Shown: positions 56,101-63,647, counted from the first letter of the stretch. The stretch: DNA of 64,000 nucleotides from CAZSNT01 sp964607765 (GCA_964607765.1 CAZSNT010000010.1:36686-100685); one strand, 5' to 3'. Translations and numbers: made by a program. The notes: generated by a model not told the origin, from the sequence alone.

Positions 56101-58017
56101 GCAGAGCCCCGTGACAGTAAAATCCCCGGTCTCGTCCACCACGGCTCTCCTTCGGACGGGCTGCCCCTCCCCCGTGGCGGTGACGTTGAAGCCAACCATG
56201 GGCGCGCCCTTCTCGTCCCGCACCACGCCGGACACTGACTGATCCGCGGCAATGAGTTGGTGAGAGTCGAGAGTCTTGACGGCACCGGAGGCCTGGGGAG
56301 GAACGATCAGGGCCGCCGGCCCGAATCCTCCGACTTCTGCCACACGCAACCGGATCTCGGCGTCTGGCGGCAGCGCCTTGATGGCGAACGTGCCGTCGGC
56401 CCCCGTTGTGCTCGGCTGGTTGAGCCCGGTCCACGCGCAGCCGTCCAAGTCCGCCTTGACGCTCACGGAGACATCCGGGGCGGGCGAGCCATCCGGGTTG
56501 GTGATTCTGCCGGCAACAGTCACTCCCGGGCGGGCTGCGACGGTGAGGTCCGCGCCATTCCCCGGGATCGGCGCAGCGGCCACGAGATTGTGTGCCGGAT
56601 GACATAGGCCGATGGTCGACGGCCTGGACGTGCTCCCCTCCCGTTGATACCAGATTACGCGCGCCCGTCCCTGCTCATCGGTCGTGACCGGTGGGATGCG
56701 CCCGTTGGAGGGCAGCGGCATCAGGTCAGCGCCGGCCAGCGGCGTACCCTCCGCAGTCGTAGCCGTCACGCGGCAGCTGTGGAAGCCCGGGATGGTCATG
56801 TGGTGCTCAGTGGTCTCACCCGCAGTCACGGCGAACGCTTCCTCGACGCGATGCCAGCCGAACGGGGAGTTCATGCTGCGTATGTTCCAGTCGCCCGGGA
56901 GCAGGTGAAGCTCTGCCAACCCCTTCTCGCTCAACTGCTCGCGTGTCCCTGCCTCAAGCTCAGAGTGCTGCAGTTGGACGGAGGCGTTGGCCAACGGCGT
57001 CTCGAGGTCCGTGTGGACTGTGATTCGCGCCGTGCCGCACTGGAGTAGGGGGATGCTGCAATCCTGCATCGAATCGCCGGGGCCAAGCACTAGCGGCCGG
57101 GGGATGGCCTGCCTGCGTCCCTCCTGCATTGGCAGGACCATGACTCGTGGACCGTCCGGCAGAAAGTCGCGGAAGCTGAACCGGCCCTGCGCATCGGTGG
57201 TCACGGTCTCGGTAGGCACGAAAAAAGCCTGGCGTCTCAAGACGACTTCAGCCTGCGCGACCGGAGCTCCGCCAGCCCCCAGCGTCACCGTGCCCGACAC
57301 CGAAGCGCCCCGCGGCACCTCAATATCGAATGGGCCCTTCGAGGCGGTCACAAACTCCCATTGTGGCCAAGACAGGTCCTTTCGTGTTCTCGGCAGGAAC
57401 GCTTCGCCCTGCCCCGGGGCCCGAACACGCAGCATCAGGCTGGCACTCGCGGGTACTCCCCCGAGGACAAAGGTCCCGTCGGGCTGGGTACTCGTGCGCA
57501 GGAACTCGGTGCCCGCAGGGGACAACAGGAACGTCCGATCGCCCCCGGACCCCCTCGTGATGAACGGGACGGTGACGACGGCATCCTTCAGCGGCTCTCC
57601 CTCGGGAGTGACGACGCGCCCCCGGAGTTCCTGGGGATCGTCGAGCTTGAGTTCGCACTCTGCGCTGCCATCAGCCAGCCGATCGCGTCGGATCGTCTGC
57701 CAGCCAAGGGCGTGTTGGGGATGCTCTGCGGCCAGCATCAGGCCGGAGTACAGTCGTTTGCCGCCCAACTTGACGTCTACAGCAAACGTCCCGTCAGGTG
57801 CTGCGGTCGCCTTCGCGCCGACATCGACTTGAAGACCGAATTCATCGTAGTGCGGCAGTAGAACGGTGATCCGTGCGCCGGCCGCGGGTTGGCCCGAAGG
57901 CAGCAGGACACGCCCCGATACCGCGACGTTCTCCGGCAGCGTGACGCTCTGTCCGGGGCAGGTGAACGGCAGCACGGCGAGGCAGGCGACGACGGGCAGA
58001 AAACAAACGCGGTCCAT
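50107..58017 (-). CDS. Giant exported protein of carboxypeptidase-regulatory-like (CnaB-type) repeats
   Basis: 2,636 residues from the ATG at 58017 (AAGGAGG six bases upstream; an ATG at 58023 abuts that site). Signal peptide CFLPVVACLAVLPFTCPGQS. The body is a chain of beta-sandwich repeats of the CarboxypepD_reg type (G-x-V-V-D-A-x-G-x-P-V-x-G-A-x-V and later D-A-D-G-R-F). From about residue 850 the repeats are ordered in six supermodules of about 265 residues, each with three sandwich domains and closing on a PDIVLR-like strand. The last 450 residues differ: a lectin-like sandwich (ALYWCDFEGEDAAPGW; WCLDNVGIQLL) and an all-helical tail. No catalytic domain is recognised. A surface or adhesive stalk role is inference. 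No sortase signal or transmembrane end was seen. Confidence 0.85.
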   Translation of the reverse strand: MDRVCFLPVVACLAVLPFTCPGQSVTLPENVAVSGRVLLPSGQPAAGARITVLLPHYDEFGLQVDVGAKATAAPDGTFAVDVKLGGKRLYSGLMLAAEHPQHALGWQTIRRDRLADGSAECELKLDDPQELRGRVVTPEGEPLKDAVVTVPFITRGSGGDRTFLLSPAGTEFLRTSTQPDGTFVLGGVPASASLMLRVRAPGQGEAFLPRTRKDLSWPQWEFVTASKGPFDIEVPRGASVSGTVTLGAGGAPVAQAEVVLRRQAFFVPTETVTTDAQGRFSFRDFLPDGPRVMVLPMQEGRRQAIPRPLVLGPGDSMQDCSIPLLQCGTARITVHTDLETPLANASVQLQHSELEAGTREQLSEKGLAELHLLPGDWNIRSMNSPFGWHRVEEAFAVTAGETTEHHMTIPGFHSCRVTATTAEGTPLAGADLMPLPSNGRIPPVTTDEQGRARVIWYQREGSTSRPSTIGLCHPAHNLVAAAPIPGNGADLTVAARPGVTVAGRITNPDGSPAPDVSVSVKADLDGCAWTGLNQPSTTGADGTFAIKALPPDAEIRLRVAEVGGFGPAALIVPPQASGAVKTLDSHQLIAADQSVSGVVRDEKGAPMVGFNVTATGEGQPVRRRAVVDETGDFTVTGLCPGAVTLHASANTRGHRSKSVETEAGATDIVFEFPALPIIDVVARDSEAKPVEGVKLRVAGYAAGRAEPTDAEGRTRVSWNPRHGSRPKSLSILATHTEARLFGVADSASDATAVQVTMTPTIEVDGTFTDVAGNPIQHVVLRYLLRPTSGGTETAVGSAYPRSRRDGTFSIKRLPRNIRVSFSVDSKRYERRKWEHTFTDADAETFTFPPIALRRADQKVTGTVVDAEGVPVAGVRVSVSGDGQPYSTATSDADGRFAFEGLCGGALAIGANYSRDGVYASTSVKANTAAGDIRVELRSLATFHGCVVDAAGNAVAGARVLMSPGMSSDGGALSGTDGAFQLRWSKRHSGFGRQRTLGARHDQRDLVALVSFEQASESSTLTLSPGAVLTVKVVTEKGEPVSEAEVHLSVRLDSHRHALSAGVSTGDNGSCTFRAVPRERELTVRVTSKKYGPANVTHTIQASDPAVVVMPDIVLRAVDAELSGIVVDAGGQPFEGVRVNTHGAGQPSRSTKTDSDGKFTLPRLSGGTVDIMLYYHEGDASVRATHKLNTADSPVRLVLEGLRYVSGRVVDAKRTPLVGAEVALIPSMKFSRAVKTGADGTFRLPWAKQQRGTRPQQMSLAARHGQTSQFGTLPWTEGMRHATIVLKPAGTLTFKVVDAAGSPIDTPSIWLSAELLPYKRTTLPSAVAADGVTHTCRAVPRARDLALNVSKIGRAQVTRELRLPWASPGDDAKQDVTVLPDIVLRSATGKVTGTVVDAEGVPVRGAQILWMGEGAGTATESKADGSFVLTGTCEGPIKIQVLYNRPGAQTSVSLETTAGGKPVRAVLKSLRRITGCVRTADGSAVAGAAVALMPITRLTSPVEADSKGEFVFHWSAERHPKGLTGTTFVARHDERNLFGMLPWSTDTKEPTIVVGPAGTLTFKVIDTAGNPIDAPGILLSAQLVKNRGTPFPCAAAPDGTTWTCRGLPRACDLSLSVAKSGCALVQRKLRLPAISSADDAREGPTALPDIVLRRTTAKLAGTVVDAEGVPVGGARVSSRGEGQPGRSVESAANGSFVLTQLCEGPVTVQAYYNRHGVHTSVSLQTRTGEKPVRVVLESLHQLVGHVRTADGSPVAGAAVALLPISHLTAPTRTDVAGKFVLFWSAERFRNGVPKMTLVARHEGQNLFAILPWNEKVKAPVIPMESGRSITFRVTDEEGKGIPEARAFVQGALGPSTTTSLDRVTSSADGSCRFTALPPAIALKVWVDQPGYGRVEQEAAPQAETDGPTSLTAQLPDMVLRKADATLRGTVVDAAGTQLNGATVSVSGPGQSSRSTKTDRDGKFTLEGICRGPLKVYLRYSREGLHASHRQEVATAQSPVRLVLESLRTVTGRLVDADGAPVEGAEVILRPATDEQPPVQSADDGSFRLQWSRSRFGSRLPRLIFSARHLERNLVALEPWPESQTEAELTLRPGAALRGTVHTPDGTPIPKVLVYVSVRKESEQNAYPMLHDAPAAGGDSLVISAVPRGMVTTVIIGADGFGTAKTQLQTPPPSNEPVETELEPFILRPADQTIAGIVLGVDEKPVPEAWVYLAGQGQPPTRGVRTGADGRFVLAPVCAGSAVVHASSRAGPSRRGYARVQGGDQDVKVIVKGPDSDVASSSVPDIAVPKLGEDFDPKQALYWCDFEGEDAAPGWSTEQVYELEVEGEKRRMLGQFGGPDQVALGLAELPAHTHIRLYCELFLLRSWDGNQKGRGPDVMAIRVANGPRLLFNSFCTWSGSQSHPFPFRLGAVRSNAGAVKFDTELRTWDKPWTRNAYYPMVFTFPHVEPDLTLFFAGLNLGVPEDEAWCLDNVGIQLLTEAPASAEVTDADLLKAWEGLGERDAAKAWERMHALRSAGDRGVALIIEKTGWEHDEELRSDLLEICDVLNYNDNLMWQEAFEEFRSLGPRTLPLLMYCLDARRFGPAPPHFLDEHLNLAGWQEATDADALRNGRAAFILEQAWTPAARRALLVDGPDQQ

Positions 58018-58534
58018 CAACATCCTCCTTCCCCAGTTCCCGGCATCCGGGGCCACCCGCCCGCCGACGGGAGCGGGCGCACGCGGGCCGGAACGTCGGG
58101 CACCGAAGCAATGGAATGACAGGAAACTGCTTCCCAACTACGGGAGGGAAAATAGAGTACGCGGCGCCTGCGCGCAAGAAGCAGAGGGCTGATTCCCTGA
58201 CCCCGCATACTCACCTGCCCCCGTGGCCCGGTTCTCCTGAGCCGGGTGTCCGTGTCGTTCGACTCGAGCCGGAAGCACGGCGGGACAGCCTACTCTTCGC
58301 AGTTCAGAGACCCTGACTGGCGAGGAGCGACACCGTGGAATCGGAGAGAGAAAAGGGGTAGAGTGTGTGAAACCGCTGCAGATCCGAAGCCAGACGAGGG
58401 GTGTTGCCGGAGTTCTGACCAGCGACTCGCGACTCGCGACGAGCGAATCCTCCGGGAAGGCTCACGAGCGCTGGTTGCTGGTCGCGAGTCGCTAGTCAAG
58501 AGGACCAACAATCCGGAAGCGGGAGGAGGCACGA
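58018..58534. other. Divergent intergenic region between the giant protein and the four-helix-bundle gene
   Basis: About 520 bases. The only clear structure is the 81-bp hairpin at 58417-58497. The upstream 400 bases should hold the minus-strand promoter of the giant gene, but I could not pick out a convincing one. No tRNA or small gene is evident. Confidence 0.5.
58417..58497. repeat. 81-bp hairpin element, left copy, with GACTCGC heptamers
   Basis: Outer arm 58417-58433 (GACCAGCGACTCGCGAC) pairs with 58481-58497 (GTCGCGAGTCGCTAGTC) at 16 of 17 positions. The arms are made of 7-base units related to GACTCGC. It lies 37 bases before the ATG of the four-helix-bundle gene. A homologous element of the same length follows that gene at 59275-59355. 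Confidence 0.9.
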
Positions 58535-59251
58535 ATGAGCCAGATCTACAACAAGAGCGGCGGCTATCGTCGGCTTCACTCGTTCAACTTCGCCACCATC
58601 GTGCATCTGGCCACGATGAGCTTCTGCAAACGCTTCATCGACTGGAAAGAGGATCCGCTGGGCAAAACGGTCGGGCAGATGACGGGAGCGTCCCGCTCAG
58701 GCAAGCAGAACATCATTGAGGGCTCGGAGCGTGCAAGGACTTCATCTGAGACGGAGATCAAGCTGACCGATGTAGCCAAAGCCAGTCTCGCAGAGCTGCT
58801 CGGTGACTTGGAGGATTACCTGGTGAGCCGGAGCGAGATTCCGTGGAGTGTCCACTCTCCCGAACACAGAGCGATCTCTTCGATCATGCTCGAGCCGTTT
58901 GTCCACACCGAGGACGTCTTGCATGATTACTGGGTGTATTTGCTGAACGAGAAGCGGAAGTTCGATCCATGGCTGGAACACGAGGACGCTGTTGTCGTCG
59001 CTAACGCTCTGATTATACTTGTTCAGCGGGCCATCTCACTGCTCGGCAAACAGCTTCAGTCCCTGGAGGCCGATTTCCTGGCGAAAGGCGGCATTCGGGA
59101 GCGCATGACCCAGGCTCGCATCGCAGCGCGAGACAGTGACGCACCCACGTGCCCGGACTGTGGAAACCCCATGCGCAAACGCCGTTCGCACAAGGGCGAG
59201 TTCTGGGGCTGCACGGGGTATCCCGAGTGCCGGGGCAGCCGCAGCGTCTGA
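58535..59251 (+). CDS. Four-helix-bundle protein with C-terminal topoisomerase-type zinc ribbon
   Basis: 238 residues behind GGGAGGAGG. Residues 1 to about 185 are helical and match the four-helix-bundle 'suffix' branch of the S23/IVP family (NFATIVHLATMSFCKRFIDW; GASRSGKQNIIEGSERARTS; EIKLTDVAKASLAELLGDLEDYL). Residues 204-236 are a C4 zinc ribbon as in the C-terminus of topoisomerase I: CPDCGNPM then GEFWGCTGYPECRG. The zinc ribbon suggests single-stranded nucleic acid binding. Homologous 81-bp hairpins lie on both sides, which suggests either mobility as a unit or hairpin binding. Biochemical function is not known. Confidence 0.85.
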   Translation: MSQIYNKSGGYRRLHSFNFATIVHLATMSFCKRFIDWKEDPLGKTVGQMTGASRSGKQNIIEGSERARTSSETEIKLTDVAKASLAELLGDLEDYLVSRSEIPWSVHSPEHRAISSIMLEPFVHTEDVLHDYWVYLLNEKRKFDPWLEHEDAVVVANALIILVQRAISLLGKQLQSLEADFLAKGGIRERMTQARIAARDSDAPTCPDCGNPMRKRRSHKGEFWGCTGYPECRGSRSV

Positions 59252-59274
59252 CCGGCGGAAGTGGCCGCGGTCTT

Positions 59275-59355
59275 GACTGGCGACTTGCGACACGCGACTC
59301 GTGAGTCTCCCGGACAGAGGCACCACCGCCCGTCGCAAGTCGCAAGTCGCTACTC
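59275..59355. repeat. 81-bp hairpin element, right copy, with AAGTCGC heptamers
   Basis: Outer arm 59275-59291 (GACTGGCGACTTGCGAC) pairs with 59339-59355 (GTCGCAAGTCGCTACTC) at 15 of 17 positions. Same length and overall layout as the left copy; where the left stem has CTCG/CGAG this one has CTTG/CAAG. Both copies are followed by ACAATCCGGAA and a start codon 30 to 38 bases on, here that of propeller paralogue 3. Confidence 0.9.
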
Positions 59356-59385
59356 AGACAATCCGACAATCCGGAAAGGAACACC

Positions 59386-62300
59386 ATGAAGCTCAGTCAC
59401 CTCACGATCCTGTTGTCATGCCTCATCACCGCGCAAGCGTTCGCGGCCGACGTTGTGAAAGAAAGCGGCGTCGACGGCGGCCTCTTCGTGCGCCTCGGCT
59501 GCGGTGCCCCCGCAGCTCTGCTGGCCATGAAGACCGAGGCAAGCATCGTGCACGGCCTGGACACGGACGAGAATGCCGTCATGGCTGCCCGCAAAGCCAT
59601 CACGGCGGAAGGCCTCTACGGGCCCGTTTCGGCCGAGACCTTCGACGGCACGGCGCTCCCCTACATCGCGGACACCGTGAACCTGCTGGTCGCGGGGGCC
59701 GGATCGCAGGTCCCACGCGAGGAGATCCTGCGTGTGCTGGCGCCGGGCGGCGTTGCGGTCATTGACGGCAAACGTGTACATAAGCCGGTCCCGCCAGAGA
59801 CGTCTGACTGGGGGCACTTCCTCTACGACGCGTCGGGCAACGCTGTGTCGCCCGACACTGTCGTCGACGTCCCGTACAACATCCAGTGGGAAGGCGGGCC
59901 CAAATGGGCGCGGAGCCATGACCGGCTCTCGTCACTGAACTCGCTGGTGTCCAGCGACGGCAAGCTGTTCTACATCTTCGACGAGGGCATGGTCGCAGAC
60001 TTCTATTACCCGGCCAAGTGGAAGCTGATCTGCAGAGATGCGTACAACGGCATCGTCTTGTGGAAACGCAACGTCAGCAGGTGGGAAGATCATTGGCGCG
60101 CTTTCCGGTCCGGGCCGAACCAACTGAACTGCCGCGTCGTCTCCGCAGGGGACCGGCTGTTTGCGGCACTCGGCCTCGGCGAACCGGTTGAGGTGATCGA
60201 TGCCGCCACCGGCACGACGATCCGCACGCTGAAAGGCACGGAGGGCGCGGAGGAGATCATCCACAAGGACGGTGTTCTGTACCTCGTCATACTCCCGTCC
60301 GAGGATGAGCCGCAGGACTACCAGTCGATGTACAGGGACAAGACGCGGCCCGGGCTGCAGAAGACGCTGATGGCTGTGGATCCGGCCTCCGGCAGCATCC
60401 TGTGGCGGAAGACTGACAAGGACACACTGGGCATTCTGCCGGTGACGCTGATCGCGGATGCGGACAAGGTCTACTTCCAGTCGCGGAACTGCGTGATCGC
60501 GCTGAACAAACGGACCGGCAAGCAGCGCTGGAAGTCCCTGCGGCGGTCTGCCGAGTCGCGGCCGTCGAACTTCTCGCCGGCGCTTGTCGTGTACAAGGAC
60601 GTGGTGCTCTCGGTGGACAACCTGCCTACGGCGAAGAAGGGGCAGAAGAAGCCGCCCGAAACGGAGCTGGTCGAGCAGCAGAACATCGTCTGGAACTTCA
60701 GTCCGTCCGCAACGTCCATCAGAGGCGAATTGGTCGCACTCGCTGCGGACACGGGCAGGCAGCTGTGGACCACCGGCGCCATGGCGGCGTACGGCGCGCA
60801 GATGGACTGCTTTGTGGTGAACGACCTCGTGTATGTCGGCCAGGGCGCACGCCGGCACACGGCCGATTTCACCAAGGCATTCGACGTGCGCACCGGTGCG
60901 ATCAAGAACGAGCTGGACACGGCATCCGCGTTCACCCGGACTCATCACCACCGCTGCTGGCGCAACAAGGCGACGTGCAACTACATCATCATGGGCCGGA
61001 CCGGTGTCGAACTGATCAGTTTTGACGGAAAACTGGCCATGCAGAACGCGTTCACGCGCGGCAACTGCGAGTACGGCATCATGCCGGCGAACGGGCTCAT
61101 CTACGTGCCGCCCCATGCCTGTGGCTGTTACATCCAGGTCAAGATGAGCGGCTTCTTCGCGTACTCGCCGAAGAACAAGTCTCCCATCGCGGGCCAGACA
61201 CCGACGAATGTGCTGGTCAAAGGCCCGGCCTTTGACACACTCGCCGCCCGCCACTCGCCACCCGCCGCTGCCGATGACTGGCCGACGTACCGGAGTGATG
61301 CACGGCGCAGCGGCAGCTCCACGGCGGCTGTCGCCTCAGAGTTCACGCAGGCCTGGAAAGCGACGCTCGGAGGCAGCGTTACGAGTCCCGTTGTTGCAGG
61401 CGACACTGTGTACGTGGCAGCGGAGCAGGCCCACACGCTCTACGCGCTGAACCGGAGAACCGGCCAAACTGTGTGGACGTTCCAGGCGGGTGCCCGGATC
61501 GATTCGCCGCCCACGCTCGTCGGCAACACGGCGTACGTTGGCTCGCGAGATGGCTGGGTCTACGCGCTCGAGGCTGACTCCGGCGCGCTGGCCTGGAAGT
61601 TCAGGGCAGCCAAGTCCGACCGCAAACACTGCGTCTACGGGCAGCTCGAGTCCCCGTGGCCGGTGCACGGTTCCGTGCTGGCGCAGGACGGCGCGATCTG
61701 GTTCGTCGCGGGCAAGTCCAGCTACGTTGACGATGGTCTGTACCTCTACAAGCTGGACGCCAGGACCGGCAAGACGCTCATGGAGAAGCGCGTCTACTCG
61801 CGTGACCCCGTGACCGGCGACCAGGTGCCCAATGCGGGACACGATCTGCCCGGGGCGCTGAGCGACATCCTCGCCAGCGACGGTGAAACGCTCTTCCTGC
61901 GGGACTTCCAGCTCCACCTGAATGCCGTGCCCGAGGGTGACACGATCAAAGGCGTGCTGCCGAAAGAGCTGAAGCCGCACGCCCACAACACGGCCGGTTA
62001 CCTCGACGACACCTGGGCGCACAGGACCTACTGGTACTACGGCACGAAGATGTCCTCGGCGTACGGCGGCTGGGCCAAAGCCGGCAGCAGGACGTTCTCC
62101 GGCCGCATCATGGTCCGCGACGATGAGAACCTGTACGCCTACGGTCGCAGACACGCGACCAACGATTTCAGAGCAGCACCCGCACTGGGCCTCTACGGCA
62201 AACGTGACGTCCATCTCTACAAGGCGCCGGCCGCCCTGCCGAAGCCTGCCCCGGCCAAGGCCAAAGGCACTCCCCCCAAGAAGGGCAAGAAGAGCAGGAA

Positions 62301-62637
62301 GCGCACGCCGCCGCCGAAAATCGAGTACGTGTGGTCGAACGACTATCACCTCCACGTCCGGGCCATGGCGTTGAGCAAGGAGAAAGTGCTGGTGGCGGGC
62401 ACGACCGACACGCTCAGAACCGGTGCCATGACGCGCAAAGCCATTGCTGAGCAGGCTGAACTACTGGAAAGCAACAGCGAGCAGTACCTGCGGGTCCACT
62501 CCAAGGCGGACGGCAGTAAGCTCTCCGAGATCAAGCTCGACGCCAAGCCCGCCTACGACGGCATGGCCTTGGCACACGGCAACGTGTTCATCGCGACCGA
62601 AACGGGCGAACTGCACTGCTTTGCGCCGGCGAAGTGA
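59386..62637 (+). CDS. Exported methyltransferase-like/PQQ-type beta-propeller fusion protein (paralogue 3 of 3)
   Basis: 1,083 residues, ATG behind GGAAAGGAA. Signal peptide LTILLSCLITAQAFA. The Rossmann domain has a partly decayed motif I (RLGCGAPAALL), then GLDTDENAVMAARKA and ILRVLAPGGVAVI. Propeller one includes the Cys561, Cys579, Cys581 pattern; propeller two begins DDWPTYRSDARRSG after a linker encoded by a heptamer array (61239-61273). The segment YGQLESPWPVHGSVL is shared nearly intact with both paralogues. A lysine-rich insert (about 955-980) precedes the last blades, and the C-terminal sandwich of paralogue 1 is missing. Function unknown; probably periplasmic. Confidence 0.8.
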   Translation: MKLSHLTILLSCLITAQAFAADVVKESGVDGGLFVRLGCGAPAALLAMKTEASIVHGLDTDENAVMAARKAITAEGLYGPVSAETFDGTALPYIADTVNLLVAGAGSQVPREEILRVLAPGGVAVIDGKRVHKPVPPETSDWGHFLYDASGNAVSPDTVVDVPYNIQWEGGPKWARSHDRLSSLNSLVSSDGKLFYIFDEGMVADFYYPAKWKLICRDAYNGIVLWKRNVSRWEDHWRAFRSGPNQLNCRVVSAGDRLFAALGLGEPVEVIDAATGTTIRTLKGTEGAEEIIHKDGVLYLVILPSEDEPQDYQSMYRDKTRPGLQKTLMAVDPASGSILWRKTDKDTLGILPVTLIADADKVYFQSRNCVIALNKRTGKQRWKSLRRSAESRPSNFSPALVVYKDVVLSVDNLPTAKKGQKKPPETELVEQQNIVWNFSPSATSIRGELVALAADTGRQLWTTGAMAAYGAQMDCFVVNDLVYVGQGARRHTADFTKAFDVRTGAIKNELDTASAFTRTHHHRCWRNKATCNYIIMGRTGVELISFDGKLAMQNAFTRGNCEYGIMPANGLIYVPPHACGCYIQVKMSGFFAYSPKNKSPIAGQTPTNVLVKGPAFDTLAARHSPPAAADDWPTYRSDARRSGSSTAAVASEFTQAWKATLGGSVTSPVVAGDTVYVAAEQAHTLYALNRRTGQTVWTFQAGARIDSPPTLVGNTAYVGSRDGWVYALEADSGALAWKFRAAKSDRKHCVYGQLESPWPVHGSVLAQDGAIWFVAGKSSYVDDGLYLYKLDARTGKTLMEKRVYSRDPVTGDQVPNAGHDLPGALSDILASDGETLFLRDFQLHLNAVPEGDTIKGVLPKELKPHAHNTAGYLDDTWAHRTYWYYGTKMSSAYGGWAKAGSRTFSGRIMVRDDENLYAYGRRHATNDFRAAPALGLYGKRDVHLYKAPAALPKPAPAKAKGTPPKKGKKSRKRTPPPKIEYVWSNDYHLHVRAMALSKEKVLVAGTTDTLRTGAMTRKAIAEQAELLESNSEQYLRVHSKADGSKLSEIKLDAKPAYDGMALAHGNVFIATETGELHCFAPAK

Positions 62638-62903
62638 CTGTCGCCCTGCGCGATGGGCTCACTGCACGTTGCCTGTGCTCTGGAGTGGCGGGCGGACCTG
62701 TTCGTGTCATCGGATCGACGGCAGTTCGCGGCCGCGTGGAGAGCAAGGCTGCCGGCCCGGTCTATCGGCCAACCTGATACTGCACAGGACGGCGAACCAG
62801 CCGGCGTTACGTGGTGACACACTCCGAGGTCGACGGGCTGCGGCAAGGCGTTGAGGTGTCGTGAGATCTGTCGTCGCGGCAGGAAGTTCATGAGAAATGC
62901 AGG

Positions 62904-63575
62904 CTAACGCCCCGCATCCCCCGCTCCGTCGATGCGCGTGCGGACCGTATCTATCCAACCCTGCTTGGTGATGCTGTCGCCGAAAGCCACCACAACAGAG
63001 TCCTGCTGGTTGTTCCGTTCGACCCATGCCGCGACAAGCTCTGCGAGCGTCGCGAGCCCCTTCGTACTCAGGTGCACGCCGTCGTGACGGAGAATGCTGC
63101 CCGGTTCGACCGATGTCCCGGACACGGCCATCACCTTCCGATGCCACGCTATGACATCCGCGCCGGCTTCTCCGGCCACCGTTTGGATCGCCCGGTTATA
63201 GGCCTGTATTCTCTTGTTGGCGCCCCCGTGCTCCTCGTAGAACGCGACCTTGTGGCGGCGGTATAACTGGGCTTCGTTGACCGGGTTTACCGTGATGAAC
63301 ACAGGCCGGATCTGTGCATCTCGGCATCGACGCACGATCTGGCGCAGGTTCTCCTGGAACGTGTCGAGCGGAACAGAGTTCCTGCTGTTCACCGCATCGT
63401 TCATTCCGAACGCGATCAGGCAGACATCCGGGTGTCTGGAGACCACATCCCGGTCCATCCGCGCCAGCCCTTGGCGGGTGTTATTCCCGCCCGCTCCCGC
63501 GTTGAACACCTCCAGCCCCAGAACCGAGCCAGACAGGAGCAGCCACACCGCCAGAGTTTCTCTTGTCTTCTTCAT
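62904..63575 (-). CDS. SGNH/GDSL hydrolase with circularly permuted catalytic blocks
   Basis: 223 residues. The N-terminus is a hydrophobic signal-like segment (LAVWLLLSGSVLG) joined directly to block II (LEVFNAGAGGNN, about 21-32). Block III is IAFGMND (Asn59) and block V is HDGVHLS (Asp165, His168). Block I, with the nucleophile in VVVAFGDSITKQ (Ser201), comes last instead of first. The usual order is I-II-III-V; here it is II-III-V-I, with all catalytic residues kept. It should be an exported esterase or lipase-like enzyme, perhaps deacetylating sugars. AAGGTG lies ten bases before the ATG. No second copy is encoded downstream, so it is not simply a cut tandem duplication. Confidence 0.85.
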   Translation of the reverse strand: MKKTRETLAVWLLLSGSVLGLEVFNAGAGGNNTRQGLARMDRDVVSRHPDVCLIAFGMNDAVNSRNSVPLDTFQENLRQIVRRCRDAQIRPVFITVNPVNEAQLYRRHKVAFYEEHGGANKRIQAYNRAIQTVAGEAGADVIAWHRKVMAVSGTSVEPGSILRHDGVHLSTKGLATLAELVAAWVERNNQQDSVVVAFGDSITKQGWIDTVRTRIDGAGDAGR

Positions 63576-63647
63576 CTCACAACACCTTGATGGTGAAACG
63601 GGTCATGGCGGAGCCCTTCCACGACCAGATCAGGAACGCCTGGATGG

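Noticed and set aside
50107..57861. Several plus-strand open frames of 100 to 430 codons opposite the giant gene
   Set aside because: Repeated shadows produced by the internal repeats of the minus-strand gene; they share no family motif.
58240..58290. tRNA-like TTCGA segment
   Set aside because: GTTCGACTC occurs but the flanking bases do not form a T-stem or acceptor stem.
58417..59355. Insertion sequence with terminal inverted repeats
   Set aside because: The two hairpins are direct copies of one another, the enclosed protein has no transposase motif and no target duplication is obvious; it is kept as a candidate unit, not called an IS.
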